Source: Chitinophaga rupis
GTDB lineage: Bacteria > Bacteroidota > Bacteroidia > Chitinophagales > Chitinophagaceae
Assembly: GCF_900109685.1 (NCBI RefSeq)
Contig: NZ_FOBB01000001.1
Coordinates: 1,364,001-1,428,000, forward strand
Reading direction: 5' to 3'
DNA length: 64,000 nt
Shown here: positions 1 to 8,618 of the stretch, in pieces
Position numbering within the stretch: the stretch's first letter is position 1
Layout: each line of letters starts with the position of its first letter
Made by a program: the position numbers and the translations under genes
Notes under the pieces: generated by a model
Databases searched by the model: none
Told to the model about the DNA's origin: nothing
What the model saw: the letters and a program-made list of their open reading frames with translations, nothing else

Positions 1-480
1 TTATGCCTGATCGTAGCATCCCTGTTTGCCGTTTCCTGCGCCAGCTCATCCGGCGCTACCTCCACCACACAGGACATTTCTAAAAGCAGTGTAAAAGGTA
101 ACTGGGTGGTTACCGACATCCAGTTTGAAGGGATCCCCGCCAACAGTAAGGTAACTGTGTTTGATGAGGCTTCCTATAACTGCTTTAAAGGCAGCAACTG
201 GGTATTACCTTCCAATGGCAAAGGTTCTTATACTTTATCGGCCACTTCAGATGGGTGTACTACTGCTACCCAGCCCATTATGTGGTCATTATACAAAAAT
301 GGCGGAGCCAGCATGTTTCAGTTTAAGAAACTGTCAGAAGGGGTAAAAGCCAAAAATGTAACAGATGGTTATCGGGTAGAGCTTAGCTCTAACGATGGTA
401 ATACAATGGTGTGGAAAGCACCGGTAACCTTTGAAGGTAACAGCGCATATATCATTTATACGCTGCAGAAAACCAGGTAA
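1..480 (+). CDS. lipocalin-like lipoprotein, 5' end outside window
   Basis: The reading frame is open from the first base of the window and stops at 478-480. The visible N-terminal part is the end of a lipoprotein signal peptide with lipobox AVSC (Cys at codon 13 of the visible part), followed by a Ser/Thr-rich linker. After that comes a KGNWVVTDI segment, the typical first strand of the small lipocalin-like domains that Bacteroidota export as lipoproteins. The rest (about 120 residues) looks like beta strands, with two cysteines (YNCF, DGCT) that could form a disulfide. Function is unknown; it is probably anchored in a membrane facing the periplasm or the surface. An internal GTG at 106 could be mistaken for the start, but the signal peptide upstream in the same frame shows the gene begins before the window. 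Confidence 0.7.
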   Translation, partial: LCLIVASLFAVSCASSSGATSTTQDISKSSVKGNWVVTDIQFEGIPANSKVTVFDEASYNCFKGSNWVLPSNGKGSYTLSATSDGCTTATQPIMWSLYKNGGASMFQFKKLSEGVKAKNVTDGYRVELSSNDGNTMVWKAPVTFEGNSAYIIYTLQKTR

Positions 481-493
481 GCTTACCCGAAGG

Positions 494-559
494 AATGTAA
501 AAGTGAAATGCCACGAACATGGGTATGTACCCGGTATCGTGGCATTTCACTTTTACATT
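494..559. terminator. perfect 23-bp inverted repeat, likely bidirectional terminator
   Basis: Bases 494-516 and 537-559 are exact reverse complements (23 bp), separated by a 20-base loop that itself holds gggta...taccc. The hairpin lies 14 bases after the stop of the lipocalin-like gene and before the 3' end of the convergent LysR gene, so it can end transcription from both sides. The arms contain the word aatgtaaaagtgaaatgcc, whose AT-rich outer part supplies the T-tract. Confidence 0.65.
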
Positions 560-622
560 TATATCCTTTTTGGGTCCGGCCCCGCACTTTATAAATAGCG
601 CATCATAGTTTTATCGCAGCTT

Positions 623-1534
623 TTAACCCACTTCCCCTTTTTCTCCTTTGATCTCTTTACCTGCAAAGCGCATAAACAGCTGCGCCAGCTTATCCTGCTG
701 GCCCTGCAGGTGGGTGAACTGGAATTGCCGTACCAGCTTAAAATTTTTCACCGGTAATATTTTAAACTCACCTGCTTCCAGCTCCCTGCTTACGGCCTGT
801 AAGGAAAGAAAGGCTGCGCCGGGCGCATGATGCAGGTACGACTTCATGCTTTCCGTGCTGCTCATATACATGGCTATATTCAAATCGGTTAGTTTTAGCT
901 TTAAGCGTTTAAGCTCCTCCGTTATAACCTCCAGTGTGCCGGAGCCCTGCTCCCTTACCAGCAGGGGAATGGCCGCCAGTTCAGCGGCTGTTAATACTTC
1001 ACCGGCCCCGTAGCTGTAATTCACATTGCCAATAAGGGCAATTTCGTCTTTGGCAAACTCCGTGTACTTTAACTGTGGGTTGCGGGAGCTGCCTTCTATA
1101 ATGCCCAGCTGTATATTCTTTTCCAGCAGGTACTGTTCTATTTGTTCTGAGTTACCGCTGATAAGGGAGGTTTTAATTTCAGGATACCGCTGGTTAAACC
1201 TTGCCAGCAGCGGTGGTATAAAATATTGGGCAATAGTGGTGCTGGCGCCTATTTGCAGCCGCCCGCCCCTTTCATGTTTTAACTGGTTAATATCATATTC
1301 CAGGTTGCGGTAGCTGGTAAAGATCTCATCTGCATAGCGCATTACAATACGGCCTGCCGGCGTAATGGTGATCTTATTGCCAATGCGTTCAAACAGCGCC
1401 ATACCTAATTGCTGCTCCAGCTCATGAATATGTTTGGTAACGGCCGGTTGTGAAATAAACAGCTCTTCTGCAGCCTTGGTAAAGCTTAAGCGTTTAGCCA
1501 CGGTATAAAAGACCTTTAATCTGAAATCCAACAT
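623..1534 (-). CDS. LysR-family transcriptional regulator (CysB/CysL-like)
   Basis: A 303-residue protein of normal LysR length. Residues 1-60 form the winged helix-turn-helix (FTKAAEELFISQPAVTKHI, with the usual LFER wing). Residues about 90-295 form the periplasmic-binding-like effector domain, starting at GRLQIGASTTIAQYFIPPLL, which is typical of the CysB/CysL/CbbR-type branch. It should act in the cytoplasm as a tetrameric DNA-binding activator or repressor responding to a small anion or metabolite. No divergent target gene with an obvious metabolic role lies beside it: upstream on the same strand is a small secreted protein behind a word-repeat region. The target is therefore unknown. 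The C-terminal tail is rich in Lys, Glu and Gly. Confidence 0.85.
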   Translation of the reverse strand: MLDFRLKVFYTVAKRLSFTKAAEELFISQPAVTKHIHELEQQLGMALFERIGNKITITPAGRIVMRYADEIFTSYRNLEYDINQLKHERGGRLQIGASTTIAQYFIPPLLARFNQRYPEIKTSLISGNSEQIEQYLLEKNIQLGIIEGSSRNPQLKYTEFAKDEIALIGNVNYSYGAGEVLTAAELAAIPLLVREQGSGTLEVITEELKRLKLKLTDLNIAMYMSSTESMKSYLHHAPGAAFLSLQAVSRELEAGEFKILPVKNFKLVRQFQFTHLQGQQDKLAQLFMRFAGKEIKGEKGEVG

Positions 1535-1549
1535 GATGTGAAAATACGA

Positions 1550-1760
1550 ATTATGCTGAATGCGGAACGCTGAATGCTTAGCGCAGGTATTGAACGCTGC
1601 AGGTTGAACGTAAATAATTAAGAGCGCCCAGGTGCATAATCAATAATGATTATGAACTATCAGGCTGGTGTGTGATCAGCATTCGGCATCCAACATCCGG
1701 GCTCCGGCGTTCCGCGTTAAGCATTCAGCGTTAGGCCTTTGGCGTTAAGCATAAAAAAAG
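1550..1760. repeat. inverted word repeats of the AACGCTGAATGC family
   Basis: The spacer between the LysR gene and the small secreted protein gene holds several copies of short related words in both orientations: gcggaacgctgaatgctta near 1562, and gcgttccgcgttaagcattcagcgtta near 1709-1733, with further variants (aacgctgcag, ggcgttaagcat). The two sides can pair into a long imperfect hairpin. The same words return at 9706-9798. Probably a terminator-like or REP-like element. Confidence 0.55.
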
Positions 1761-1814
1761 GGTGTTTCCGAAGAAACTCCCCTTTACTATAACAGTTTTA
1801 AACCTTACTAAACC

Positions 1815-2075
1815 TTAGCTTTTCTTTTTTGCAGCATCCTTATTGGCTTTATAGCGCATATCAGCGGTGCCGTCTTTCTTTTTAGGGCCTTCAGTGGCCG
1901 TGGTCTTATTGGCTTTGTAGCGTTTGTCCGGTGTACCGTCCTTCTTTAAAGGCGTACCGGTGCTGGCTGCCGCTTTTTCCGTTTTGGCTTTGGGTTTGGC
2001 GGTGGCCGGCGTTTGGGCCATGGATACAGAAGCGCCTAAGAGCAGGATCAATATCGCCGTCAGAAATTGCTTCAT
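1815..2075 (-). CDS. small secreted Lys-rich protein with two KKDGT repeats
   Basis: An 86-residue protein with a clear signal peptide (residues 1-20, cleavage after SMA). The mature part is low-complexity, rich in Ala, Lys and Thr, and carries a 14-residue repeat twice: KKDGTPDKRYKANK at 44-57 and KKDGTADMRYKANK at 66-79. The strongly positive charge suggests binding to an acidic polymer (LPS, DNA or polysaccharide) in the periplasm, but that is inference. The family appears to be small exported Bacteroidota proteins of unknown role; I do not recognise a named domain. It is a single gene, flanked by the word-repeat spacer downstream and a spacer with a possible opposite-strand promoter upstream. 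Confidence 0.65.
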   Translation of the reverse strand: MKQFLTAILILLLGASVSMAQTPATAKPKAKTEKAAASTGTPLKKDGTPDKRYKANKTTATEGPKKKDGTADMRYKANKDAAKKKS

Positions 2076-2147
2076 ACAAAAGGTGTTTTAGACTAGTAAT
2101 ATACGTATAAAAAGTATTTCCCCGTAAAAAAACCCGTATAAATACGC

Positions 2148-2179
2148 TTGTCCGGCATGACCATCAGAATGTACCTTTG
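2148..2179 (+). promoter_or_regulatory. candidate promoter without a downstream gene
   Basis: TTG at 2148-2150 and TACCTTTG at 2172-2179 are 21 bases apart, close to the Bacteroidota consensus (TTTG, 19-23 bases, TAnnTTTG). It points toward the 3' end of ispG on the other strand, with no open reading frame in between, so it may drive a small RNA. Confidence 0.4.
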
Positions 2180-2185
2180 TACTGT

Positions 2186-2322
2186 CCAATAGATGCAGTT
2201 AACCCCTAAGATTTCACCACCTATTGATGCAATGTGTTGAAACGCTTTTCACAACATCCTGTTAACCTCAAAAAATAGCTATAGCAAAATGTCCGCCCCA
2301 CCCCAGGCGGGCATTTTTATTT
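2186..2322 (+). ncRNA. candidate small RNA between a promoter and a terminator hairpin
   Basis: Downstream of the promoter at 2148-2179 lies about 135 bases with no coding capacity. It contains a small hairpin (tgttgaaa with ttttcacaaca, about 2232-2254) and ends in a GC-rich hairpin (tgtccgcc with ggcgggca, 2289-2314) followed by a T-rich tract at 2315-2321. That layout fits an intrinsically terminated sRNA. The hairpin could instead serve only as the ispG terminator on the opposite strand. No known RNA family was recognised. Confidence 0.3.
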
Positions 2323-4275
2323 TTAGTTGGCCTGGGTTTCCACCCACATGCCATTCTCTTTTATCAGGTTTATGAGCTCTGTTACGGCTACTTCACTGTT
2401 CAATCCACGCTTTACCACTTCCTTACCGCGGTACAGGGTTATTTTACCTACCCCGCTGCCTACATAGCCAAAGTCCGCATCGGCCATTTCACCGGGGCCG
2501 TTCACAATACAACCCATAATAGCAATTTTTACCCCTTTCAGGTGGTTGGTTACTGCGCGGATCTTAGCGGTAGTTTCCTGTAGGTCAAACAAAGTACGGC
2601 CGCAGGAAGGGCAGGAGATATACTCTGTTTTGGAGATACGCGTACGCGTAGCCTGTAAAATGCCAAAGGCCACCGGGTTAATACGGGCCAGGTCCTGCAG
2701 GCTGCGCTGCTGTGTGTAATTAATGCCCAGGCCTATACCATCGCCAAAACCATCCAGCAGCAGGGCGCCGGTTTCTATGGCGTATTGCAGCAGGCGGTCA
2801 TCTGCTTCGGTATGTGTGCTGGAGCTTAATAAGATCACCGGGTTAGCTACCTGCTGCTCCATCAGCGTCATGAGCATACGGCGCATTTCCGGCATGGCAT
2901 GCTTATTCTCTGTAGCCACTATGCATAGTACCGCGGTGGTATCTGTTTTCAGCTTTTGCAGCAGGGTACTTGTTAAGGGCTTTCCGCTGTCGGTATCTAT
3001 TACGTTCAGTACAGCCGATCTTTTGCCCGTGCCCAGGTATGCTTCCTGTGTCAGGTAAGGAAAGTACTTCTCCTTATCCGTGGCCTGTAACCAGGTTTCA
3101 TACGGGGTTATCACCTTTAAAGTGCCGGGTAAGGCAAAAGGTAATACCTGCTCTGTAAAAATATAATCAGCTGCCTGGTCGGCAATATTCCATTTGTCGG
3201 TATCCGCATCGTAATGGTACCCGATGGCTTCCAGGTCATTGGGTTGAATATTTTTAATGCCCCCGAAATCAGCTACTACTACCGGTACCTGTTTACCGCC
3301 AATATTATCTACGGCAATGGTTTCCCGGCGTTTGTATTCAAAGGGGGAGTAAGGCGGCTTATCTATGGAAAGGATAGGTGCATGCCCTTCCCGGTTAGTA
3401 TAACGTTTCACCAGGTCGCGGCACACCGGCAGCTCAAATTCAGGGTCTTCCGTGAGTGATACGCGAATGGTATCGCCCACGCCATCTTCCAGCAGGGCGC
3501 CAATGCCTATGGCCGATTTGATACGGCCGTCTTCCCCGTCGCCGGCTTCCGTTACACCCAGGTGCAGGGGATAGCAATGTCCCAGCTCCTGCTGCATGGT
3601 ATGCACCAGCAGGCGGTAGGCCTGCACCATTACCTGCGGGTTGCTGGATTTCATGCTCAGCACAATGTTATGGTAGTTCAGGTCTCCGGCAATGCGAAGG
3701 AATTCCATGGCGCTTTCCACCATACCCATAGGCGTATCACCGTAGCGGCTCATAATACGGTCGCTGAGGGAGCCATGGTTGGTGCCAATACGCATGGCAG
3801 TGCCATATTCCTTACAAATATTCACCAACGGGGTAAACCGGTCGCGGATGCGCTCTATCTCCTCCGCGTACTCCGCATCAGTATATACCAGGGTCTCAAA
3901 CTTCTTTTTGTCCACATAGTTACCTGGGTTCACCCGCACTTTTTCTACAATACGGGCGGCAATTTCAGCCGCATTGGGCGTAAAATGTATATCGGCTACC
4001 AGGGGCGTGTGGTAGCCCCTTTTGCGTAATTCGTTCCTAATGGGCAGCAGGTTCTCCGCCTCGCTTTTGCTGGGGGCGGTAATACGTACCAGCTCTGCCC
4101 CGGCTTCTATACAACGGATAGCTTGTGCCACGGTGCCGGCAGTGTCCATGGTATCCGTTGTGGTCATGGTTTGAATGCGGATAGGGTGATTGTTCCCGAT
4201 AAGCAGGTCGCCCACCTTTACTTCCAGGGTGGGTAAACGCTTATATGCTGTGAGTGAAGGGCAATATAGCTGCAT
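2323..4275 (-). CDS. ispG: 4-hydroxy-3-methylbut-2-enyl-diphosphate synthase (long form)
   Basis: Catalyses the reductive conversion of MEcPP to HMBPP in the MEP isoprenoid pathway, using a [4Fe-4S] cluster. At 650 residues it is the long form found in Bacteroidota, Chlamydiae and plants: an N-terminal TIM barrel (NNHPIRIQTMTTTDT, GTNHGSLSDRI), an inserted middle domain (roughly residues 290-540), and a C-terminal sulfite-reductase-like domain. The cluster ligands are visible as SCPSCG near residue 555 and MGCIVNGPGE near 588. The ATG at 4275 has a TACCTTTG box only 7 bases upstream, so the message may be leaderless. The gene stands alone on the minus strand with a hairpin just past its stop. 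Confidence 0.96.
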   Translation of the reverse strand: MQLYCPSLTAYKRLPTLEVKVGDLLIGNNHPIRIQTMTTTDTMDTAGTVAQAIRCIEAGAELVRITAPSKSEAENLLPIRNELRKRGYHTPLVADIHFTPNAAEIAARIVEKVRVNPGNYVDKKKFETLVYTDAEYAEEIERIRDRFTPLVNICKEYGTAMRIGTNHGSLSDRIMSRYGDTPMGMVESAMEFLRIAGDLNYHNIVLSMKSSNPQVMVQAYRLLVHTMQQELGHCYPLHLGVTEAGDGEDGRIKSAIGIGALLEDGVGDTIRVSLTEDPEFELPVCRDLVKRYTNREGHAPILSIDKPPYSPFEYKRRETIAVDNIGGKQVPVVVADFGGIKNIQPNDLEAIGYHYDADTDKWNIADQAADYIFTEQVLPFALPGTLKVITPYETWLQATDKEKYFPYLTQEAYLGTGKRSAVLNVIDTDSGKPLTSTLLQKLKTDTTAVLCIVATENKHAMPEMRRMLMTLMEQQVANPVILLSSSTHTEADDRLLQYAIETGALLLDGFGDGIGLGINYTQQRSLQDLARINPVAFGILQATRTRISKTEYISCPSCGRTLFDLQETTAKIRAVTNHLKGVKIAIMGCIVNGPGEMADADFGYVGSGVGKITLYRGKEVVKRGLNSEVAVTELINLIKENGMWVETQAN

Positions 4276-4282
4276 AGTGCTG

Positions 4283-4290
4283 CAAAGGTA
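4283..4290 (-). promoter_or_regulatory. -7 box of ispG
   Basis: On the minus strand this reads TACCTTTG, matching TAnnTTTG, and ends 7 bases before the ispG ATG. A transcript starting at the usual distance would have essentially no 5' leader. Confidence 0.5.
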
Positions 4291-4363
4291 AAGAATAGTG
4301 GCAAGTTGTTAATTATTATGAGCGGCATACACCCACGGCCTCAATTTTTTAAATTTGAAGTGT

Positions 4364-5224
4364 ATGCTGCAAAAAAACACGGATATACCTTACCAGCAGC
4401 TGCCCTTTGTAGGACAGTTCAACATCTTCCCCCTGCTGGGCTTTAAAACCGAGCTTACCCGGCAGCCGCACCGGCATGATCATTACCAGGTGGTATGGTT
4501 TTCCAAAGGCAGCGGGCAGCATATAGTGGATTTTGTATCCTATGAGCTGGAGGATAATATGCTGTTCCTGCTGGAACCCGGGCAGGTGCACCAGCTGCTG
4601 GATGATGCCAAGGAAGGCCACGTGATCACCTTTACGGAGCATTTTTACTTCAGCAACCGTCATGAGCAGGCTACCATGTACGATTTTACCAACCTGTTTG
4701 ACGCTACCCGCGGGTATGCGCCCATCCGCATCAGTAACCGTACTGCCGCCACTTTCCAGCTGCTGGCAGAGCTGATGTACCGGGAAAAAAGCGCTTCCGG
4801 CAGCAGCCGCAGCATCATAAAACATTACCTGAACGCCTTTTTATTGCAGGCAGAAAGGGAAAAGAAACGCAATGCTGCCCAGGCCATTGCGCCCCTGAAG
4901 GGCGATGAGCGGGTAGTGCTGCTGCGCCGCCTGCTGGAAAAAAATTTCCGGGCACAGCACCACGTTACCTTTTATGCCAGCGAATTTTCCCTTACGCCCA
5001 AGCGCCTGAACGAGATAACCCGCGAAAAAACAGGTAAAACCGTTACAGAACTGCTGCACGATCGCCTGGTGCTGGAAGCCAAGCGCAAACTATCTTTCAG
5101 CCACCAAAGCGTAAAAGAGATCAGCTATGAACTGGGCTTTGAAGACCCGGCCTATTTTAGCCGCTTTTTTAAGAACCACGCCGGTATTGCCCCGCAGGAT
5201 TTCCGGGATGTAATGTTCAAATAG
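4364..5224 (+). CDS. AraC-family transcriptional regulator
   Basis: A 286-residue regulator with an N-terminal cupin-like sensor (HDHYQVVWFSKGSGQHIVDF, roughly residues 30-120) and a C-terminal pair of helix-turn-helix motifs. The second HTH carries the family signature VKEISYELGFEDPAYFSRFFK. I start it at the ATG at 4364 rather than at the in-frame TTG three codons earlier. It is followed after about 145 bases by an RND efflux permease and its adaptor on the same strand, so it is a reasonable candidate regulator of that pump; this is inference from position only. It acts as a DNA-binding protein in the cytoplasm. Confidence 0.85.
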   Translation: MLQKNTDIPYQQLPFVGQFNIFPLLGFKTELTRQPHRHDHYQVVWFSKGSGQHIVDFVSYELEDNMLFLLEPGQVHQLLDDAKEGHVITFTEHFYFSNRHEQATMYDFTNLFDATRGYAPIRISNRTAATFQLLAELMYREKSASGSSRSIIKHYLNAFLLQAEREKKRNAAQAIAPLKGDERVVLLRRLLEKNFRAQHHVTFYASEFSLTPKRLNEITREKTGKTVTELLHDRLVLEAKRKLSFSHQSVKEISYELGFEDPAYFSRFFKNHAGIAPQDFRDVMFK

Positions 5225-5368
5225 TACAAGGCAATAACCGTTTTGTCCTAACAGGAACGCGGCCCGCTTGCTAATTTTGCGGGGAAAGTTTAACACAGCT
5301 GTTTTTATACGCCGGCCAATCCATTTAGCAGCAAAGGGACGCCGGCCTTTTCCCTTTCAACTACACTC

Positions 5369-8300
5369 ATGAACCTGATCAAGCTAGCCTTACAAAAGCC
5401 CATTGCCGTCATTGTAATTGTGATAGGCCTGCTTTTTTTCGGCATTTCATCGTTGCGTGATATTAAGATCGATATTTTCCCGGATCTGAACCTGCCCTCC
5501 ATTTACGTATCGCAGCCTTATGGTGGTATGTCGCCGCAGCAAATGGAAGGTTTTATTTCCACTAACTACCAGAACCTGTTCCTGTATGTAACCGGTATTA
5601 AAGACATTGAAACAAAGAATATACAAGGATTATCCATGCTTAAGCTTACCTTCTATGAAGGTACCAACATGGCCCAGGCAGCGTCGGAGGTAACGGCAAT
5701 GGCTAACCGCGCATTTTCGCAAATGCCTAACGGAACGCAACCACCGTTCCTGATACGGTTCGATGCTTCTACGCTGCCTATTGGCCAGCTGGCGCTTAGC
5801 AGCCCTAGCCGCAGCAATAATGAGCTGCAGGATCTGGCCATGACGGTGGTCCGTCCCTCGTTCTCCCGCATTGCCGGCTTAACCTCACCGGCCGCATTTG
5901 GCGGTAACAACCGCACCATTGTGATCCGGGTAGATCCGGCGCTGATGCGCAGCCACCACCTTACGCCCGACCAGATTGTAGCTGCGGTAAAGGATAATAA
6001 CCAGATCTCGCCCGCCGGTAATGTGCGTATCGGGGATATTACCTACCTCACGCCCAGCAACACCGTAATACGCACTATTAAAGAGTTTGAAAATATTCCC
6101 CTGGTAATGGGCAGCGGCCCTTCCGTATACCTGCGTGATGTGGCGCGGGTAGAAGATGCGGCGGATCTCACCACCAGCTACGCCGTTATTAACGGCAAAC
6201 GTTCGGTATACCTGCCGGTTATTAAAACCGGCGACGCCTCTACCTGGACGGTAGTAAAGAACCTGAAAGCCGCTCTTCCGGATATTCAGAAGCTGCTGCC
6301 GGAAGATGTGAAGGTGATCTTTGAATTTGACCAGAGCGTGTATGTAGTAAATGCCGTAAAAAGCCTGATCAGCGAAGGCGTAATAGGCGCAGTGCTTACC
6401 GGCTTAATGGTGCTGCTTTTCCTGGGCGATAAGCGCAGCGCATTGATCGTGATCGTTACCATACCGGTATCTATTATCATTGGGGTAATGGGCCTGCGCC
6501 TGGCAGGGCAAACCATTAATATTATGACGCTGAGCGGCCTTGCGCTGGCTGTTGGCGTGCTGGTAGATGAAAGTACCGTAACTATTGAGAACATTCACCA
6601 GCACCTGGAAATGGGTAAGCCCAAAGCCCGGGCCATTTGGGATGCCTGTAAGGAAATTGCGTTCCCAAAATTGCTGATCCTGTTCTGTATCCTGGCCGTA
6701 TTTGCACCTTCCTTTACCATGAAGGGAGTGCCCCGTTCTATGTTCCTGCCACTATCGCTGGCCATTGGGTTTTCCATGATCGCTTCTTACCTGCTGTCGC
6801 AAACACTGGTACCCGTACTCTCCAACTGGATCCTGAAAGCAGAGCTGTTTAAGCATCATGTAAAAGCCAAAGGTGCGGTGCACGAAAAAAATAATGACTA
6901 CATAGAACAGGAGCTGCAATACGAAAGAGAGCACAGGCAGGAAATATCCCGTTTTGACCGTTTTAAGCTGCGCTTTATGGGCTGGCTGGAAGGGTTGATG
7001 AAATGGCGCAAAGTAGCCACTATCAGCTATTTTGTGGGCATCCTTATTATTGCAGCCCTTTGTTTTAGTTTTATTGGGCGCGATATTTTGCCTAAGCTGA
7101 ATAACGGCCAGTTCCAGCTACGGTTAAAAGCGCCGGAAGGCACCCGCCTGGAACGTACGGAAAATATGCTGCTGCAGGCGGTGGATATTCTGAAACAAAC
7201 CGTAGGCGAAAAAAATATTGACATCACCTCTTCCTTCATAGGTACGCACCCGTCATCCTACTCCACCAGCCCCATTTATCTGTTTATGGCCGGGCCTAAT
7301 GAAGCTGTGATGCAGGTGAATCTGAAAGAGGATTATAAGGTGAATATGGACGATTTCAAGGAGCGGCTGCGCAAACGCATTCACCGGCAAATGCCGGAAG
7401 TAAAAATGACGTTTGAGCCCATTGATCTTACAGATAAGGTAATGAGCCAGGGCGCCGCTACACCTATAGAAATAGCGGTCAGAGGCAAGAACCTGGATCT
7501 GAGCAAACCCTACGCACTAAAGCTGCTGGCAGAAATTAAAAAGATCCCTTACCTGCGGGATGTGCAGATCGTACAGCCGCTGAACTACCCGGCCATCCGC
7601 GTGAATATAGACCGGGAAAGGGCCGGACAGCTGGGCGTAAGTATTACCGACATTTCCAAATCACTTACAGCCGCCACCTCATCCAGCCGGTTTACGGAAA
7701 AAAATATCTGGCTGGATGAAAAGAATGCACAGTCTTATTTTGTGCAGATCAGCATACCGGAAAATGAAATGAGCAGCATGAATGATATGGCAGCCATTCC
7801 CATTTCAAAAGACCGCACCCGCCCGCTGTTGGGCGATGTAGCCACTTTGCAGCCGGATACCGTGGCAGGAGAGTACGACCGTGTAGGCGCAGTACGTATT
7901 ATATCCATTGGCGCCAACGTGCATAAAGTGGACCTGGGCAAAGCCAGTGCAGCGGTGGATGCTGCCATTAAACGCGCCGGTGAGCCGCCCCGTGGTATTA
8001 GTGTTGAAAAGCGCGGCTTAACACTGCTGTTGGATGAAACGCTGGACAGCCTGCAATCCGGCCTGCTGGTAGCCGCCGTGGTGATCCTGTTATTGCTCAC
8101 GGCCAATTTCCAGTCGTTCAGGGCAGCACTGGTAGTGGTAAGCGCTATACCCGCTGTACTGGCAGGCTCGCTGATCATGCTGCTGCTTACCGGCTCTACG
8201 CTTAACCTGCAATCCTACATGGGTATGATCATGTCTGTAGGCGTATCAGTAGCTAATGCCGTGCTGCTGGTAACCAACGCTGAACATTTGCGCAGGGAAA

Positions 8301-8593
8301 ACGGCAATGCCATGAAATCGGCTATGGAAAGCGTTTCCATACGTCTGCGCCCTATTTTAATGACCACTATTGCCATGGTGGTAGGTATGATACCCATGGC
8401 CAGCGGCCTGGGTGAAGCGGGCGATCAGACTGCGCCTTTGGGCCGTGCAGTAATAGGCGGGCTGCTGGCATCCACCATAGCATCGCTGTTCATACTGCCG
8501 CTCATTTTTTCCTGGCTGCTGCAAAAGGCTGGTACGCATTCCGTATCCCTTGACCCGGATGATGTGAACAGCCAGCATTATTGCAGCGAGTAA
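5369..8593 (+). CDS. RND-family efflux transporter permease
   Basis: A 1074-residue inner-membrane pump of the AcrB/HAE1 superfamily, of usual length. TM1 lies at residues 10-28, followed by the periplasmic porter domain. A block of helices at about 330-480 contains the proton-relay segment GVLVDESTVTIENI near residue 395. A second periplasmic half and a second TM block (about 870-1055) follow, with the related GVSVANAVLLV and MTTIAMVVGMIPMA. It is expected to export drugs, dyes or lipophilic compounds by proton antiport. The adaptor gene follows 25 bases downstream, so the two form an operon in the order permease-adaptor. No outer-membrane TolC-like factor is encoded here, so the channel must come from elsewhere. 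Confidence 0.93.
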   Translation: MNLIKLALQKPIAVIVIVIGLLFFGISSLRDIKIDIFPDLNLPSIYVSQPYGGMSPQQMEGFISTNYQNLFLYVTGIKDIETKNIQGLSMLKLTFYEGTNMAQAASEVTAMANRAFSQMPNGTQPPFLIRFDASTLPIGQLALSSPSRSNNELQDLAMTVVRPSFSRIAGLTSPAAFGGNNRTIVIRVDPALMRSHHLTPDQIVAAVKDNNQISPAGNVRIGDITYLTPSNTVIRTIKEFENIPLVMGSGPSVYLRDVARVEDAADLTTSYAVINGKRSVYLPVIKTGDASTWTVVKNLKAALPDIQKLLPEDVKVIFEFDQSVYVVNAVKSLISEGVIGAVLTGLMVLLFLGDKRSALIVIVTIPVSIIIGVMGLRLAGQTINIMTLSGLALAVGVLVDESTVTIENIHQHLEMGKPKARAIWDACKEIAFPKLLILFCILAVFAPSFTMKGVPRSMFLPLSLAIGFSMIASYLLSQTLVPVLSNWILKAELFKHHVKAKGAVHEKNNDYIEQELQYEREHRQEISRFDRFKLRFMGWLEGLMKWRKVATISYFVGILIIAALCFSFIGRDILPKLNNGQFQLRLKAPEGTRLERTENMLLQAVDILKQTVGEKNIDITSSFIGTHPSSYSTSPIYLFMAGPNEAVMQVNLKEDYKVNMDDFKERLRKRIHRQMPEVKMTFEPIDLTDKVMSQGAATPIEIAVRGKNLDLSKPYALKLLAEIKKIPYLRDVQIVQPLNYPAIRVNIDRERAGQLGVSITDISKSLTAATSSSRFTEKNIWLDEKNAQSYFVQISIPENEMSSMNDMAAIPISKDRTRPLLGDVATLQPDTVAGEYDRVGAVRIISIGANVHKVDLGKASAAVDAAIKRAGEPPRGISVEKRGLTLLLDETLDSLQSGLLVAAVVILLLLTANFQSFRAALVVVSAIPAVLAGSLIMLLLTGSTLNLQSYMGMIMSVGVSVANAVLLVTNAEHLRRENGNAMKSAMESVSIRLRPILMTTIAMVVGMIPMASGLGEAGDQTAPLGRAVIGGLLASTIASLFILPLIFSWLLQKAGTHSVSLDPDDVNSQHYCSE

Positions 8594-8618
8594 CGAAACT
8601 TAAAAATTATTGAAACGG

